From Paenibacillus sp. MBLB1832 (GTDB lineage: Bacteria > Bacillota > Bacilli > Paenibacillales > NBRC-103111): DNA of 64,000 nucleotides. The DNA lies in NCBI RefSeq assembly GCF_032271945.1, contig NZ_CP130319.1, positions 5,041,001-5,105,000 on the forward strand, given 5' to 3'. Positions 43,406 through 52,567 of this stretch are shown here, one piece after another; the first letter of the stretch is position 1, and every line of letters starts with the position of its first letter. The notes beneath the pieces are model-generated. The model was not told where the DNA came from. It saw only the letters and a program-made list of their open reading frames with translations, and did no database searches. A program made the translations under genes and the position numbers.

Positions 43406-43416
43406 TTAGAAAGGCG

Positions 43417-44844
43417 GTGATCTTCATCGATACGAAGCAAGTCATAAACATGCGTCAGCTCTCCTGGTTGACCTCATCCGTTGTCACGAGCGGAGGTATC
43501 CTCACGTTACAGAATGTATTAGTTCGAATTAATCAAATGGATGCCTGGTTCTCCTACTTGCTTTCGATTTTCTATGTGTTTTTGATCGCCGCCTTTTTTG
43601 GCTATCTGGTCAAACTGTTTCCTGGACACCATATATTCGAAATTACCAAGTTACTGCTGGGGAAATGGGCGGGTACCGCTGTCAATTTATTGATTCTTTT
43701 TCACTTCTGGCAAATAAAAATTCGAGATATTTCCTCTATATCAAGGTTTAATACAACGCTCTTGCTGCGCGTAACACCACTCGAAATACTCATTTTACTT
43801 ACCTGTGTCCTGCTGATGTATTTTGGCAAATCGAGTGTTGAGGTCATCGCACGTGTGAACGACTTATTTTATCCGCTCTTTGTTTGTACTGTTATGATCA
43901 TGCCATTACTTCTTTCTAACGAAATCCAACTGCGGCTTCTTACGCCAGCCATGACGATGCCCATTCAGCATTGGTTTGCCAGCTCCATCCTGACGATCGG
44001 AAGCGCAGGCGATATCTTCATTCTGGGTGCGTTTCTTCATCTGCTTAGTAATGCTAAACATGTGCGATCTGCGATTCGGCACGGCTCGTTGCTTGGATTT
44101 TTCCTGCTTACACTCATTTTATTCTTAATTATCGCAGTTCTCGGTCCAATGATGCCTGCCAATTTTTCTTATCCGACTTATAATCTGGTTCAAATGATTC
44201 ACGTAACTGACTTTCTCGATCGCGTAGATCTCATTATGCTGATGATTTGGTTTCCAACGATTACTTGTAAACACATCGCGATATATCTTGCTTTCTTAAT
44301 CGGCATAAGCTCCCTGGTTAATGATCGCAACTATCCTGTTATTAATAAACCAATCGCGTTGTTGATCACATTAAGTGCAATTCTTTCATTTAAAAGCACC
44401 ACAGAGCTGCTCGCTTTCTCTAACTTCGCTTCTCCCGTCATTGTCCTTGCCTATCAACCTCTGCTCATGCTGGTTCTTGTCATCGCAGGGCTATTGAAAC
44501 AACGCAAGGCTGCAGCTAACAATGCATCCGATGCGACTTCTGCGCCAACAGACAATGGAGGGCTAGGGATTACAGGAAGCCAAGGGACTTCAGGAACTGC
44601 AAACAATCAGCATAAGACGGGACAGCTATCTAGCCGCTTATCGTTTACCCAATGGTTATGGTCGGGAAATGTACTGCTCATTCTCTGCGTAGTCTGTGTG
44701 CTCACTGGGCTGATGTTTGGCATGTCATTACCATGGATGGGCAAGCTTTGTGCGATGTGCTTTTGCGTGTGTCTACTCTTAAGCACCGCCACGACGTACA
44801 TGGAATTGACAAAGCTGAAGCAAGTTAAATCTGGAAATGAATAG
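43417..44844 (+). CDS. Spore germination permease B subunit (GerAB/ArcD/ProY family)
   Basis: About 475-aa APC-type permease subunit that should bind the germinant. It has MRQLSWLTSSVVTSGGILTL at the start, LIMLMIWFPTITCKHIAIYL late, and at least ten helices. Typical GerB is about 365 aa; here a hydrophilic loop of about 65 residues (TDNGGLGITGSQGTSGTANN) and two further helices follow. The start is unclear: AAAGGCGGTGA contains GTG 43417, with ATG only at 43450 and no good SD for either. Last gene of the ger operon. Confidence 0.9.
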   Translation: MIFIDTKQVINMRQLSWLTSSVVTSGGILTLQNVLVRINQMDAWFSYLLSIFYVFLIAAFFGYLVKLFPGHHIFEITKLLLGKWAGTAVNLLILFHFWQIKIRDISSISRFNTTLLLRVTPLEILILLTCVLLMYFGKSSVEVIARVNDLFYPLFVCTVMIMPLLLSNEIQLRLLTPAMTMPIQHWFASSILTIGSAGDIFILGAFLHLLSNAKHVRSAIRHGSLLGFFLLTLILFLIIAVLGPMMPANFSYPTYNLVQMIHVTDFLDRVDLIMLMIWFPTITCKHIAIYLAFLIGISSLVNDRNYPVINKPIALLITLSAILSFKSTTELLAFSNFASPVIVLAYQPLLMLVLVIAGLLKQRKAAANNASDATSAPTDNGGLGITGSQGTSGTANNQHKTGQLSSRLSFTQWLWSGNVLLILCVVCVLTGLMFGMSLPWMGKLCAMCFCVCLLLSTATTYMELTKLKQVKSGNE

Positions 44845-44888
44845 TATATTTGATTAATTTTGTATTGGAGGAATGCTTATAAAACTGA

Positions 44889-44917
44889 AAAAAAGCACCC
44901 GCTTGTGCAGGTGCTTC
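44889..44917 (-). terminator. Terminator of the ParM-like gene
   Basis: Minus strand AAGCACC, loop TGCACAAGC, GGTGCTT, followed by TTTTTC. Confidence 0.88.
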
Positions 44918-44923
44918 TCAACA

Positions 44924-46012
44924 CTAAACAGGTACTGACTGGTTTAATCGGCTTTTTGCTACTTTCAAGTAGCCATTCACATTCAAGTATTCGCTGTCGT
45001 TCGTAAACCGCAGTTTCATCGCACCCGCTGCATCCTGTATGTACGGTTTCAGCGCGGAAGCCCCGCCGCCAATCACATAGAAGCATTGGATGTCTGGGCA
45101 TTTGCGCCAGCGTTTCTTGATCATCTCGACCATGCGCACTGCTGCGCGGCGGAAATGCTGATCCACGATCGGCCGAATATCGACTTGGCCTTCACCAGGC
45201 AATTGAATCGTGAATTGACGATTCTTCACGCGTTGCGCGAGCTTCGCTCGGCTTGGGAACAGATGGCCGTAGGCATCTTCCACATCACGGATGATGGCAT
45301 CCAGATACATCGCCATCCCGATTTGCTCGCCATGGCTGAAATGGTTATCGATCGCCATGCGCTTAATCACAGGGAAATCTGTCGTCAACGCGCCGATTTC
45401 GCATACACCAATACAGCCGTTGTAGATTTCTTCGTCTTTCACCTGCAGGCTGTCATGCGTAGCCAGATGGAATACCGCCGCCGCACCTTCAATGGAGACG
45501 GCAACCTTGCGGATCGATACTTTTATTTTGCGATTATGGAATTGCGGTGTAGATAGAAACGTTACTTCGTGCTCACCGAGCAGTCTGTGCTCGAAGGTTT
45601 GACTGTATTTGGGGAAGGAACGCACAGGCAAGCCAGTTCCAAGTGTGTATTCCACTTCATCCACGTTGCCGTAGCCAGGGTTAGCCGCTTGATTCGTAAG
45701 GCCCTGATAAGCAAGTGCAGTTAAAGCAACAACAAGAGATTGATCCGATAGCGCTTTATTGTCCGTGTCTTCCAGCTCCAGATTATCTTCGTGCTCCAGC
45801 GCAAGCTGCCCGACGAAATATCTCTGATTCCGTTGAGAAAGACTCGGACTGTAGATGACGACATCCAATGCTTTCAATGGAGAATCTTCTTCTTGCAAAA
45901 TATGTCTTTCGTAGCCAGGCGCAATAATATTCGGAATCACGAGCGGTTCTCTAGACCCATCCATTACCAATTTAATACTATCGTTCCCTATATCAATTCC
46001 TGCAAGCTTAAT
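44924..46012 (-). CDS. ParM/StbA-family actin-like protein
   Basis: 362-aa actin-fold ATPase. Phosphate-1 motif LAGIDIGNDSIKLVMDG at the N-terminus; phosphate-2 region CIGVCEIGALTTDFPVIKR (Glu in place of the usual Asp) near 210; adenosine motif FYVIGGGASALKPYI near 325. GTGGAGG before the ATG at 46012 sets the start. Relatives segregate plasmids or form chromosomal filaments (Alp type). No ParR-like gene or centromere-like direct repeats were found next to it. It is divergent from an M23 peptidase and a bactofilin, which suggests a cytoskeletal rather than plasmid role. Confidence 0.88.
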   Translation of the reverse strand: MKLAGIDIGNDSIKLVMDGSREPLVIPNIIAPGYERHILQEEDSPLKALDVVIYSPSLSQRNQRYFVGQLALEHEDNLELEDTDNKALSDQSLVVALTALAYQGLTNQAANPGYGNVDEVEYTLGTGLPVRSFPKYSQTFEHRLLGEHEVTFLSTPQFHNRKIKVSIRKVAVSIEGAAAVFHLATHDSLQVKDEEIYNGCIGVCEIGALTTDFPVIKRMAIDNHFSHGEQIGMAMYLDAIIRDVEDAYGHLFPSRAKLAQRVKNRQFTIQLPGEGQVDIRPIVDQHFRRAAVRMVEMIKKRWRKCPDIQCFYVIGGGASALKPYIQDAAGAMKLRFTNDSEYLNVNGYLKVAKSRLNQSVPV

Positions 46013-46210
46013 CATGTGTGCCTCCACTCCAAATCTACAGCGTTTCTGTAATTGTGTAAGTAGATTCGATTTGATCCGACAGGATTCCTTCCTACTTTAG
46101 ACTCATTTTCCTAGGACTAGTAGTCAGGAAGGCAGGTTTTTATCACAAAATGACGAATAATGTACAGACCTTTACCAAAATCAACCACGACAGGAGATTA
46201 ACTAGCCGTT

Positions 46211-47236
46211 ATGAAGTTTAAGTGGAAACCCAAGAAACTGACACTGGTTATCATTCCTGATGCTAATCAAGCGGTCGTCAGGTTTCGCATTCCCCATCTA
46301 TTTGCCTATCTCGCTGCAGCGTGCTTATCCATGCTGTTGCTGATTTCTATAACGATTTATATGATGCACGCCCACTCGTTGAAACAGGCGAATGACTTAG
46401 CCTCCAAGCTAAGCGGCGCTAATGAACAATGGAGCGCAACATTAACGTCCAAAGATGCAGCCATCCAGAAGCTGCAGAACGAAGTGATTCAGCTCTCCCA
46501 ACAAGCTGAACAGATGAAATCGAAAGTCGAAGAAGTTAAAAAGCTCGAAAGCGACCTCAAATCGATCGCAGGCATCGATCCTGAGCCAAGTAACACGGCT
46601 GTAGCGAGCTCATCCGCTAGAAAGGATGACCAACAGCCGACCGATGCAAATGAAGCTTCTACCGGAATGGGGGGAAGTCCTAATCCCCTTTCGGATGAAA
46701 TGATTCTGAAGCTGGGCCAGCAAACGTTGGCTTCCCTTAACGAGCTGGACGGTCAAGTCCAGGAGCTTCAGACGAATTTGACAGCAACGAAAGAGAAAGT
46801 CGCCACGAAGCAGCAGCAACTGCGGATTACACCAACGCTGTGGCCAACGAGCACGAAGGTGGTTACCTCCCCTTTCGGCTATCGCTCGGACCCTTTTACC
46901 AAGATTCCCAGCTATCATTCTGGCATTGATTTCGGCGCCCACGAGAACGATCCCGTCTACGCCACGGCAGATGGCAAAGTCGTCTCAACAGGCAAAGACA
47001 TATACCACGGCAACAACATTGTGATTGAGCATTCCAAGGGCTTGCGCACCTGGTACATGCATTTAAATAAAATTCTTGTGAACAAAGGCGATTCCGTTGA
47101 AAAAGGCAATACCATCGGCTTAGTCGGATCCACAGGACGCAGTACGGGTGCACATCTTCATTACGAGGTTCTCAAAAACGGAGAAAGCGTGGATCCCAAA
47201 CCTTATCTAAAATCGCTTCGAAAGGATGACAACTAG
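46211..47236 (+). CDS. M23-family (LytM) metallopeptidase with coiled coil
   Basis: 341-aa membrane-anchored protein. One N-terminal helix (residues 25-50), a coiled coil (about 55-115 and 175-205), then a LytM domain with HSGIDFGAHENDPVYATADG near 236 (first His and Asp ligands) and GAHLHYEVL near 314 (HxH). Zinc ligands are complete, so it may be an active peptidoglycan endopeptidase outside the membrane. AGGAG lies 14 bases before the ATG, rather far. Directly followed by a bactofilin gene, a widespread pairing linked to local wall shaping. Confidence 0.93.
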   Translation: MKFKWKPKKLTLVIIPDANQAVVRFRIPHLFAYLAAACLSMLLLISITIYMMHAHSLKQANDLASKLSGANEQWSATLTSKDAAIQKLQNEVIQLSQQAEQMKSKVEEVKKLESDLKSIAGIDPEPSNTAVASSSARKDDQQPTDANEASTGMGGSPNPLSDEMILKLGQQTLASLNELDGQVQELQTNLTATKEKVATKQQQLRITPTLWPTSTKVVTSPFGYRSDPFTKIPSYHSGIDFGAHENDPVYATADGKVVSTGKDIYHGNNIVIEHSKGLRTWYMHLNKILVNKGDSVEKGNTIGLVGSTGRSTGAHLHYEVLKNGESVDPKPYLKSLRKDDN

Positions 47237-47237
47237 C

Positions 47238-47687
47238 ATGTTCAAAAAAGGCAGAAATCTCATGAATCCGAATACGACCGATACGTTGATTGGGGAGGGA
47301 ACGATCTTCGAGGGTCGAATCAAATCCGAAGCCAGCATCCGCATTGAAGGCGGCATTACGGGGGATATCGATTGCGCAGGTGACGTTATCATCGGCGAGC
47401 ACGGTGTGGTCAAATCGAACATTGCCGCTCGCGATGTCGTTCTAGCTGGCAGCGTGCATGGCAACATCACCACCAAAGGCAAGCTGACAATCACGTCCAC
47501 GGGTTCCCTTCACGGCAATATTAGCGCAGCTTCCTTCATCATCGAAGAAGGCGGCGTGTTCCAAGGCAGCAGCAAAATGGAAACGAATGGTCCAGTGGCC
47601 GTTCCTGTGCCTAACAAAGAACCAGAGACGAATCAACCTGTTGCCGCGCCTGAACCGATCTACAAGGGTACGACCATCGCGATGTAA
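47238..47687 (+). CDS. Bactofilin (polymer-forming cytoskeletal protein)
   Basis: 149-aa DUF583 protein. The core is a right-handed beta-helix built of short Gly/Val/Ile repeats: TLIGEGTIFEGRIKSEASIR, GDIDCAGDVIIGEHGVVKSN, GSVHGNITTKGKLTI. Short disordered ends, the tail Pro-rich. Bactofilins self-assemble into membrane-linked filaments without nucleotide. The ATG at 47238 follows the M23 stop by one base; an earlier in-frame ATG at 47226 overlaps it. Co-transcription with the M23 peptidase is clear. Confidence 0.93.
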   Translation: MFKKGRNLMNPNTTDTLIGEGTIFEGRIKSEASIRIEGGITGDIDCAGDVIIGEHGVVKSNIAARDVVLAGSVHGNITTKGKLTITSTGSLHGNISAASFIIEEGGVFQGSSKMETNGPVAVPVPNKEPETNQPVAAPEPIYKGTTIAM

Positions 47688-47781
47688 TGAGGGTACATCT
47701 AGGCTTCACATTCAGCCTCGTGGTATACTGTTGGAAAATGACACTCATTTCATTTCTTACAGATGCAGGAGACAGGTAACC

Positions 47782-48522
47782 ATGAGAGAACAAACTATCC
47801 TATTCGATCTTGATGATACATTAGTGCATTGCAATAAATATTTTGACTTTGTCATCGACCAATTCGTTGACTTGATGTTGACTTGGTATGCGGGCCACAA
47901 CCTCAAACAGGAAGATATTCGGCAGAAGCAGCAGCAAATCGACTTGGCTGGCATTCATATTCATGGCTTCAAGCCAGAGCGGTTCCCACAGTCGTTCGTG
48001 GAAACGTACCAATGGTTCGCGCAGCACTATAACCGGCCTGTCAGCCACAAAGAACAGGACTGGCTCATGCAGCTCGGCCATACGGTTTATTCCTACACGG
48101 TTGAGCCTTATCCGCTCATGAATGAAACCTTGCAGGAATTGAAAGATGCTGGGCATCGACTATTCCTGTACACGGGCGGCGATGTCTCGATTCAGAAGAA
48201 GAAAATCAAGGATGTTGGTCTTGATCTATTCTTCCAGGATCGGATCTTCGTGACCGTTCACAAGACCAAGGCGTTCATGAACACGCTGATGCATGAGCAG
48301 CAATTTCAACGTGAGCATACCTGGATGATCGGGAACTCGATCACCACGGATGTGCTGCCAGCCTTGCATGCGGGTATCCATGCCATCCACATTCCCGTTG
48401 CAGAAGATTGGATATTCAACCAAGGGACCATCGATATTGCGCCGAAAGGCGCCTTTTATCAGCTGCCTTCATTGCAGGAAGTGCCTGAAGCTATTGAGGG
48501 ATATCTACAGAAATCCATGTAA
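47782..48522 (+). CDS. HAD-family hydrolase
   Basis: 246-aa HAD phosphatase. Motif I ILFDLDDTLVHCNKYFD near residue 6 (nucleophile Asp), motif II FLYTGGDVS, Lys loop VTVHKTKAFMNT, motif IV HTWMIGNSITTDVLPALHAG. A helical cap sits between I and II (C1 type, like YjjG/pyrimidine-nucleotidase relatives). AGGAGACAGG precedes the ATG at 47782; the frame opens far upstream inside the bactofilin region and that part is not used. Substrate unknown; likely a nucleotide or sugar phosphate. Confidence 0.88.
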   Translation: MREQTILFDLDDTLVHCNKYFDFVIDQFVDLMLTWYAGHNLKQEDIRQKQQQIDLAGIHIHGFKPERFPQSFVETYQWFAQHYNRPVSHKEQDWLMQLGHTVYSYTVEPYPLMNETLQELKDAGHRLFLYTGGDVSIQKKKIKDVGLDLFFQDRIFVTVHKTKAFMNTLMHEQQFQREHTWMIGNSITTDVLPALHAGIHAIHIPVAEDWIFNQGTIDIAPKGAFYQLPSLQEVPEAIEGYLQKSM

Positions 48523-48529
48523 TTGAAAA

Positions 48530-48569
48530 ACGATCCTACCGCTCACTGGAGCTGGCAGGATCGTCTTTT
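48530..48569. terminator. Bidirectional terminator between the HAD and ABC permease genes
   Basis: ACGATCCTACC pairs with GGCAGGATCGT (one bulge), followed by CTTTTTATTTT on the plus strand; A-rich on the other side. Confidence 0.8.
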
Positions 48570-48573
48570 TATT

Positions 48574-49518
48574 TTAAGCGGCAATATCGCGTCTTCGGAA
48601 TATTTCCCAGGAAAGTACATTGAACAACAGGAAGTAGAACAGGAGCACCGTGATCGAGAAGCCCATGGTCATGCCTTCAGCCAGCGGTTGATCTTCGAGA
48701 TATTGGGTGAGATCCGTATTGGCGAATAGGAAGTACTTGCCCCACGAATAGCGCAGGAACAATAGCGTAATGACATTCCCTGCAAACATGATGAAAATAC
48801 TCAATCCAATCGCCAGTGAAGCACTGCGGAACACAGTTGAAATCATAAAAGCCAGTGTGACGATCATCACAAGCTCGACTAATTTTAAACCATAGGTTGC
48901 AAGTACATGGAACAACATGGAGGCTTCCTTCACCTCACCCGCTGCGTTCACAGTCAGATGCGGCAGACCCAAACGTCCGAACCCATACAGAATCCCATTG
49001 ACGATCAAGGCCGTAATAAACAGGAGCACCAGAAACGCTGCTGAGAACATCAGGGTTGTCACATACTTCGACAAAAGGATTTTCGACCGGCTGGCGGGAC
49101 GAATGAGCAGCAGCTTGATCGTTCCCCAAGTGAACTCACTGGCCACCATATCACCTGCAATAATAACCGTAAATAAAGTCAAAACGACAACCAAGCCTGC
49201 CGCTGTGAGCATCCCGCCCCATAACGTGTTATCCATCGGCGGATAGTCATGATCCAGCATGTACTGCTGCATCGCGTTGTCTTCACGCATCTGCTTTTTG
49301 AACTTTTCGGGAATGTCTGGATTCGTCAGCTCCGTTTTATTATGGGCGATCGTTTCGGCCGCTCTCGTTTTCCAGTTATCGTTCACATGATCGTTCGAGT
49401 GGGACAGGATCCCTGTCAGAACGGTAATAACAACTAAGAGGAGAGCGAGAATCAGGGTGCGCAGTCTGCGATATATTTTCATATGCTCATTGCGAATGAG
49501 ATTAAACAATCGATTCAC
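48574..49518 (-). CDS. ABC-2 type transporter permease
   Basis: 314-aa membrane protein with six to seven helices: an N-terminal helix after NEHMKIYRRLRTLILALLL, a large extracellular loop (HNKTELTNPDIPEKFKKQ), then five helices containing IAGDMVASEFTWGTIKLLLI, the usual ABC-2 segment. It overlaps the ATPase gene by 17 bp. Probably exports an antibiotic, lipid or peptide; the divergent two-component system may control it. Confidence 0.9.
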   Translation of the reverse strand: MNRLFNLIRNEHMKIYRRLRTLILALLLVVITVLTGILSHSNDHVNDNWKTRAAETIAHNKTELTNPDIPEKFKKQMREDNAMQQYMLDHDYPPMDNTLWGGMLTAAGLVVVLTLFTVIIAGDMVASEFTWGTIKLLLIRPASRSKILLSKYVTTLMFSAAFLVLLFITALIVNGILYGFGRLGLPHLTVNAAGEVKEASMLFHVLATYGLKLVELVMIVTLAFMISTVFRSASLAIGLSIFIMFAGNVITLLFLRYSWGKYFLFANTDLTQYLEDQPLAEGMTMGFSITVLLFYFLLFNVLSWEIFRRRDIAA

Positions 49519-50437
49519 TTCCCGTCACCTCTAAAAATTGATCTTCCAACGTTTTCGTCGACTTGCGAATCCCGTACACCGCAATTCCCGCTTCAACGAA
49601 GCGGCGGTTCCATGCTGCGATTTCCTGCTTGTCCACGCTCATCACAAGGCTGTCTTCAATGATTTCAACAGAGAGGCCTTGTTGTTGTGCCAATTGCTGC
49701 GCTTGTACAGGCGCATCCACTTCAAACAGCACCCGCTGCTTAGCGCCCTCCTGCGTGTATTCCTTGATGAGTCGGACGTCGACGAGACGGCCGTTCTGAA
49801 TGATCGCTACGCGGTCACACATCAGCTCCATCTCTGCTAACAGATGCGACGAGACGATGACGGATATCCCTTCATCCCGCGTCAACTTGCGCAAATGATC
49901 CCGCAGCTCACGGATGCCCGCTGGATCCAGTCCATTCGTGGGCTCGTCTAGAATAAGAACCGAAGGCTTATGTAAAAGTGCTTGTGCGATGCCTAATCGT
50001 TGGCGCATCCCAAGCGAATACGTTTTCACCTTATCGTGAATGCGATTGCTCATCCCGACAAGATCGATCACTTCTTGAATCCGCTCTTCGCCAATGCCTG
50101 GCAGCATTCGGGCATAATGAACCAAATTGTTATATCCACTTAGAAATTTGTACATTTCGGGGTTCTCAACAATCGCGCCGACATGGCGAATCGCCTGCTC
50201 AAAATGCGTTCGAATGGAGTATCCGCCAATACGGATATCTCCTACCGAAATCGACATAAGTCCAACCATCATGCGGATGGTTGTCGTTTTGCCTGCACCG
50301 TTCGGCCCGAGAAAACCAAATACTTCGCCGCGCGGGACTTGGAAGCTGAGCTTATCAATAATCGTTTTGGAACCGATGCGTTTCGAAATCGAGTCAACCT
50401 CTACAATGGGAGCGTGCTTATCTGGTAACGCTGACAT
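49502..50437 (-). CDS. ABC transporter ATP-binding protein
   Basis: 311-aa ATPase partner of the adjacent permease. Walker A GFLGPNGAGKTTTIRMMVGL, Q-loop GAIVENPEMYKFLSGYNN, signature TYSLGMRQRLGIAQALLHKP, Walker B SVLILDEPTNGLDP, H-loop VSSHLLAEME. C-terminal 90 residues form the accessory domain common in ABC-2 exporters of the BcrA/antibiotic-resistance type. AGAGGGG before the ATG at 50437 excludes 12 extra codons. Confidence 0.95.
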   Translation of the reverse strand: MSALPDKHAPIVEVDSISKRIGSKTIIDKLSFQVPRGEVFGFLGPNGAGKTTTIRMMVGLMSISVGDIRIGGYSIRTHFEQAIRHVGAIVENPEMYKFLSGYNNLVHYARMLPGIGEERIQEVIDLVGMSNRIHDKVKTYSLGMRQRLGIAQALLHKPSVLILDEPTNGLDPAGIRELRDHLRKLTRDEGISVIVSSHLLAEMELMCDRVAIIQNGRLVDVRLIKEYTQEGAKQRVLFEVDAPVQAQQLAQQQGLSVEIIEDSLVMSVDKQEIAAWNRRFVEAGIAVYGIRKSTKTLEDQFLEVTGSESIV

Positions 50438-50599
50438 GCGTCGTAGTCCCCTCTCATTTTTATCCAGTATCATCCAATTTTAACTTAACTCCTAAGCCAT
50501 GACTAGTATTACTTCAATCATATGACTGCGCTCACTATAGCTTTTTGCCAATATTATGTACAATGGGAACTAAGATCTGTTATCCAAAGGAGCTGCAAC

Positions 50600-51802
50600 A
50601 TGATCCAACGAAGACCGTGGCACGGGGTTGAATGGTCCTTGTTTATCGTTCTGACAGGCGCTGCGCTGCTTGGTTTACTATATGGCTGCCTGCATGTCGC
50701 TGAACAACCCTTCTCCCACATCCTGTTAACGATATTGGCGATTTTACTTTCTTACGGGGTTCCCTTTTTATTCTGGCGACCTTACTATGTCAACACAACG
50801 TGCTATCCGATCGCAGTCCTGCTCACGGGCATTCCCTTGCAAATTTACTTGGCTTGGATGGAGCAAGACGCGCTACTTACCATTAATTGCCCAATTATGG
50901 TCATCGGATTCCTCACCGATCGAAAAAATGCCTGGTGGACCGCTCCCATCTTCATGCTGGGGATGCCTGTGGCTTATTTTTTCCTCCTGCATAGCGGGAT
51001 GGGGGTCGGGCAATTATTTAGTTTCATTTTGAATGCCGTCCTCTTCTTCGCGATCGGTCTTAGCTTGCAGCGGGTCGTCACCTCGAACGAGCACACCGAG
51101 AAACTGCTGGAAGAGAACCAACGACAATACCATCTGATTCATGAGCAAAATAACGTCCTCGAGCAATACGCCAATCAGATCGAACAGCTGACATTGGTGG
51201 AAGAACGAAATCGTATGGCGCGCGAGCTGCACGATACGGTGGGGCATACCTTTACTTCCGTTATCATGGGGATGGATGCGGTGTCGTATCTCATCGAAGT
51301 GTCACCAGAGAAGGCGAAGGAGAAGCTCGATGTGCTGCGTGGCGTGACCCGAGCTGGTCTAGAGGAAGTACGTCGCAGTATTCACCAAATGGTTCCGCAA
51401 GAGGGCGACGTGCTGCTCTCCCATCAGCTGTCCCACCTCGCCAATGAGTTCGCCCTGCACACAGGAACACACATTGAATTCACGACCGTCAGCGAAGAAT
51501 TCGACATTCCGAAACTGACGAAGCTTTCGCTCATTCGCTGCCTGCAGGAGTCCTTGACGAATGCCAAGCGCCATGGCAAAGCGTCTTCCATTCAAATCGT
51601 GCTAACCTATGCGGACGATCAAGTCAGTCTTCGCGTTGAAGATGATGGCGTTGGAACCTCTGATCTCAAAGTCGGCTTCGGCATTAATGCCATGCAGGAA
51701 CGGATTTCTGCGCTGCAAGGCATGCTGTCTGTCCATTCCTTGTCTGAGCAAGGCACGGTCGTTCATTGCACGATTCCAGTCAAAAGATTACCATCATTCT
51801 AA
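50600..51802 (+). CDS. NarL-type sensor histidine kinase
   Basis: 400-aa kinase with five to six N-terminal membrane helices (residues 10-165), a coiled coil, then HisKA_3 ERNRMARELHDTVGHTFTSV (phospho-His near residue 213), and an HATPase_c with SLTNAKRHGKASSIQI and VEDDGVGTSDLKVGFGINAM. DesK-like architecture, suggesting a membrane or envelope stimulus. AAAGGAG before the ATG at 50600 fixes the start. Followed 26 bp later by its regulator and divergent from the ABC exporter. Confidence 0.94.
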   Translation: MIQRRPWHGVEWSLFIVLTGAALLGLLYGCLHVAEQPFSHILLTILAILLSYGVPFLFWRPYYVNTTCYPIAVLLTGIPLQIYLAWMEQDALLTINCPIMVIGFLTDRKNAWWTAPIFMLGMPVAYFFLLHSGMGVGQLFSFILNAVLFFAIGLSLQRVVTSNEHTEKLLEENQRQYHLIHEQNNVLEQYANQIEQLTLVEERNRMARELHDTVGHTFTSVIMGMDAVSYLIEVSPEKAKEKLDVLRGVTRAGLEEVRRSIHQMVPQEGDVLLSHQLSHLANEFALHTGTHIEFTTVSEEFDIPKLTKLSLIRCLQESLTNAKRHGKASSIQIVLTYADDQVSLRVEDDGVGTSDLKVGFGINAMQERISALQGMLSVHSLSEQGTVVHCTIPVKRLPSF

Positions 51803-51828
51803 TCCAATCGCTTTAAGGAGGACCCGCC

Positions 51829-52512
51829 GTGTCTGTTAACCAAGCTCCGCTTAAACTGCTCCTGGTCGATGATCAGGATTTAATTCGTGAAAGTCTCCAT
51901 ATCGTACTCGGCATGGACCCTGACATCGAGGTCGTCGGGTTGGCCGAGAACGGCCACATCGCCGTCCAGCTGTGTGAAGATCAGCACCCTGATGTGGTGC
52001 TAATGGACATCCATATGCCGATCATGGACGGCGTTGAGGCTACGCGCCGAATTAAGGCCAAGTGGCCGCAAATTCGCGTCATTATCCTGACCACCTTCCA
52101 GGAGATCAGCTATGTGCTCGACGCTCTCAGCGCAGGAGCCGAAGGCTACTTGCTGAAGGCGATTCACCCCAAGGACCTCGCCGCAGGGGTCAAATGGGTT
52201 CATCAAGGCGGCACGCTGATCCCGCACGACATCGCCAAAATGCTCGTGGCGCAGGCGCGCGGCGGCGCGGCTGAGAAGGGAGCAGCACCTGGAGCGGAAG
52301 AGGCTGTGCGAGCCGACGCTTATGGGCTTAGCGAGCGCGAGCTGCAGGTGCTGCATTGTATCGCGGATGGGCTTAACAATCGCGAAATCGCGGAGAAACT
52401 GTTCCTCTCCGAGGGAACGGTGAAGAACTACATCTCTAACATCTACTCGAAGATGGATGTGCGCGATCGGGTTCAAGCGTCGAAGAAAGCGCATGAGGAA
52501 GGTATGTTGTAG
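51829..52512 (+). CDS. NarL/LuxR-type response regulator
   Basis: 227-aa regulator. Receiver: LLVDDQDLIRESLHIVLG, phospho-acceptor in PDVVLMDIHMPIMDGVEATR, conserved Thr and Lys in IILTTF and YLLKAI. An Ala/Gly-rich linker leads to the HTH: LSERELQVLHCIADGLNNRE, then LSEGTVKNYISNIYSKM. AAGGAGG precedes a GTG start. Partner of the kinase upstream; its target may be the divergent ABC operon. Confidence 0.95.
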   Translation: MSVNQAPLKLLLVDDQDLIRESLHIVLGMDPDIEVVGLAENGHIAVQLCEDQHPDVVLMDIHMPIMDGVEATRRIKAKWPQIRVIILTTFQEISYVLDALSAGAEGYLLKAIHPKDLAAGVKWVHQGGTLIPHDIAKMLVAQARGGAAEKGAAPGAEEAVRADAYGLSERELQVLHCIADGLNNREIAEKLFLSEGTVKNYISNIYSKMDVRDRVQASKKAHEEGML

Positions 52513-52514
52513 GG

Positions 52515-52567
52515 CAAGAACAAAGACCGCACTTCTGCGAGGAAGATGCGGTCTTTGTTCTTGTTTG
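52515..52567. terminator. Bidirectional terminator after the two-component system
   Basis: A 17-bp stem, CAAGAACAAAGACCGCA with TGCGGTCTTTGTTCTTG (52515-52531/52547-52563), T-rich at its end; serves the convergent genes on both sides. Confidence 0.85.

Noticed and set aside
44924..46012. Integrated plasmid segregation system
   Set aside because: The ParM-like gene has no ParR partner and no tandem centromere-like repeats nearby, and its neighbours are chromosomal-type genes.
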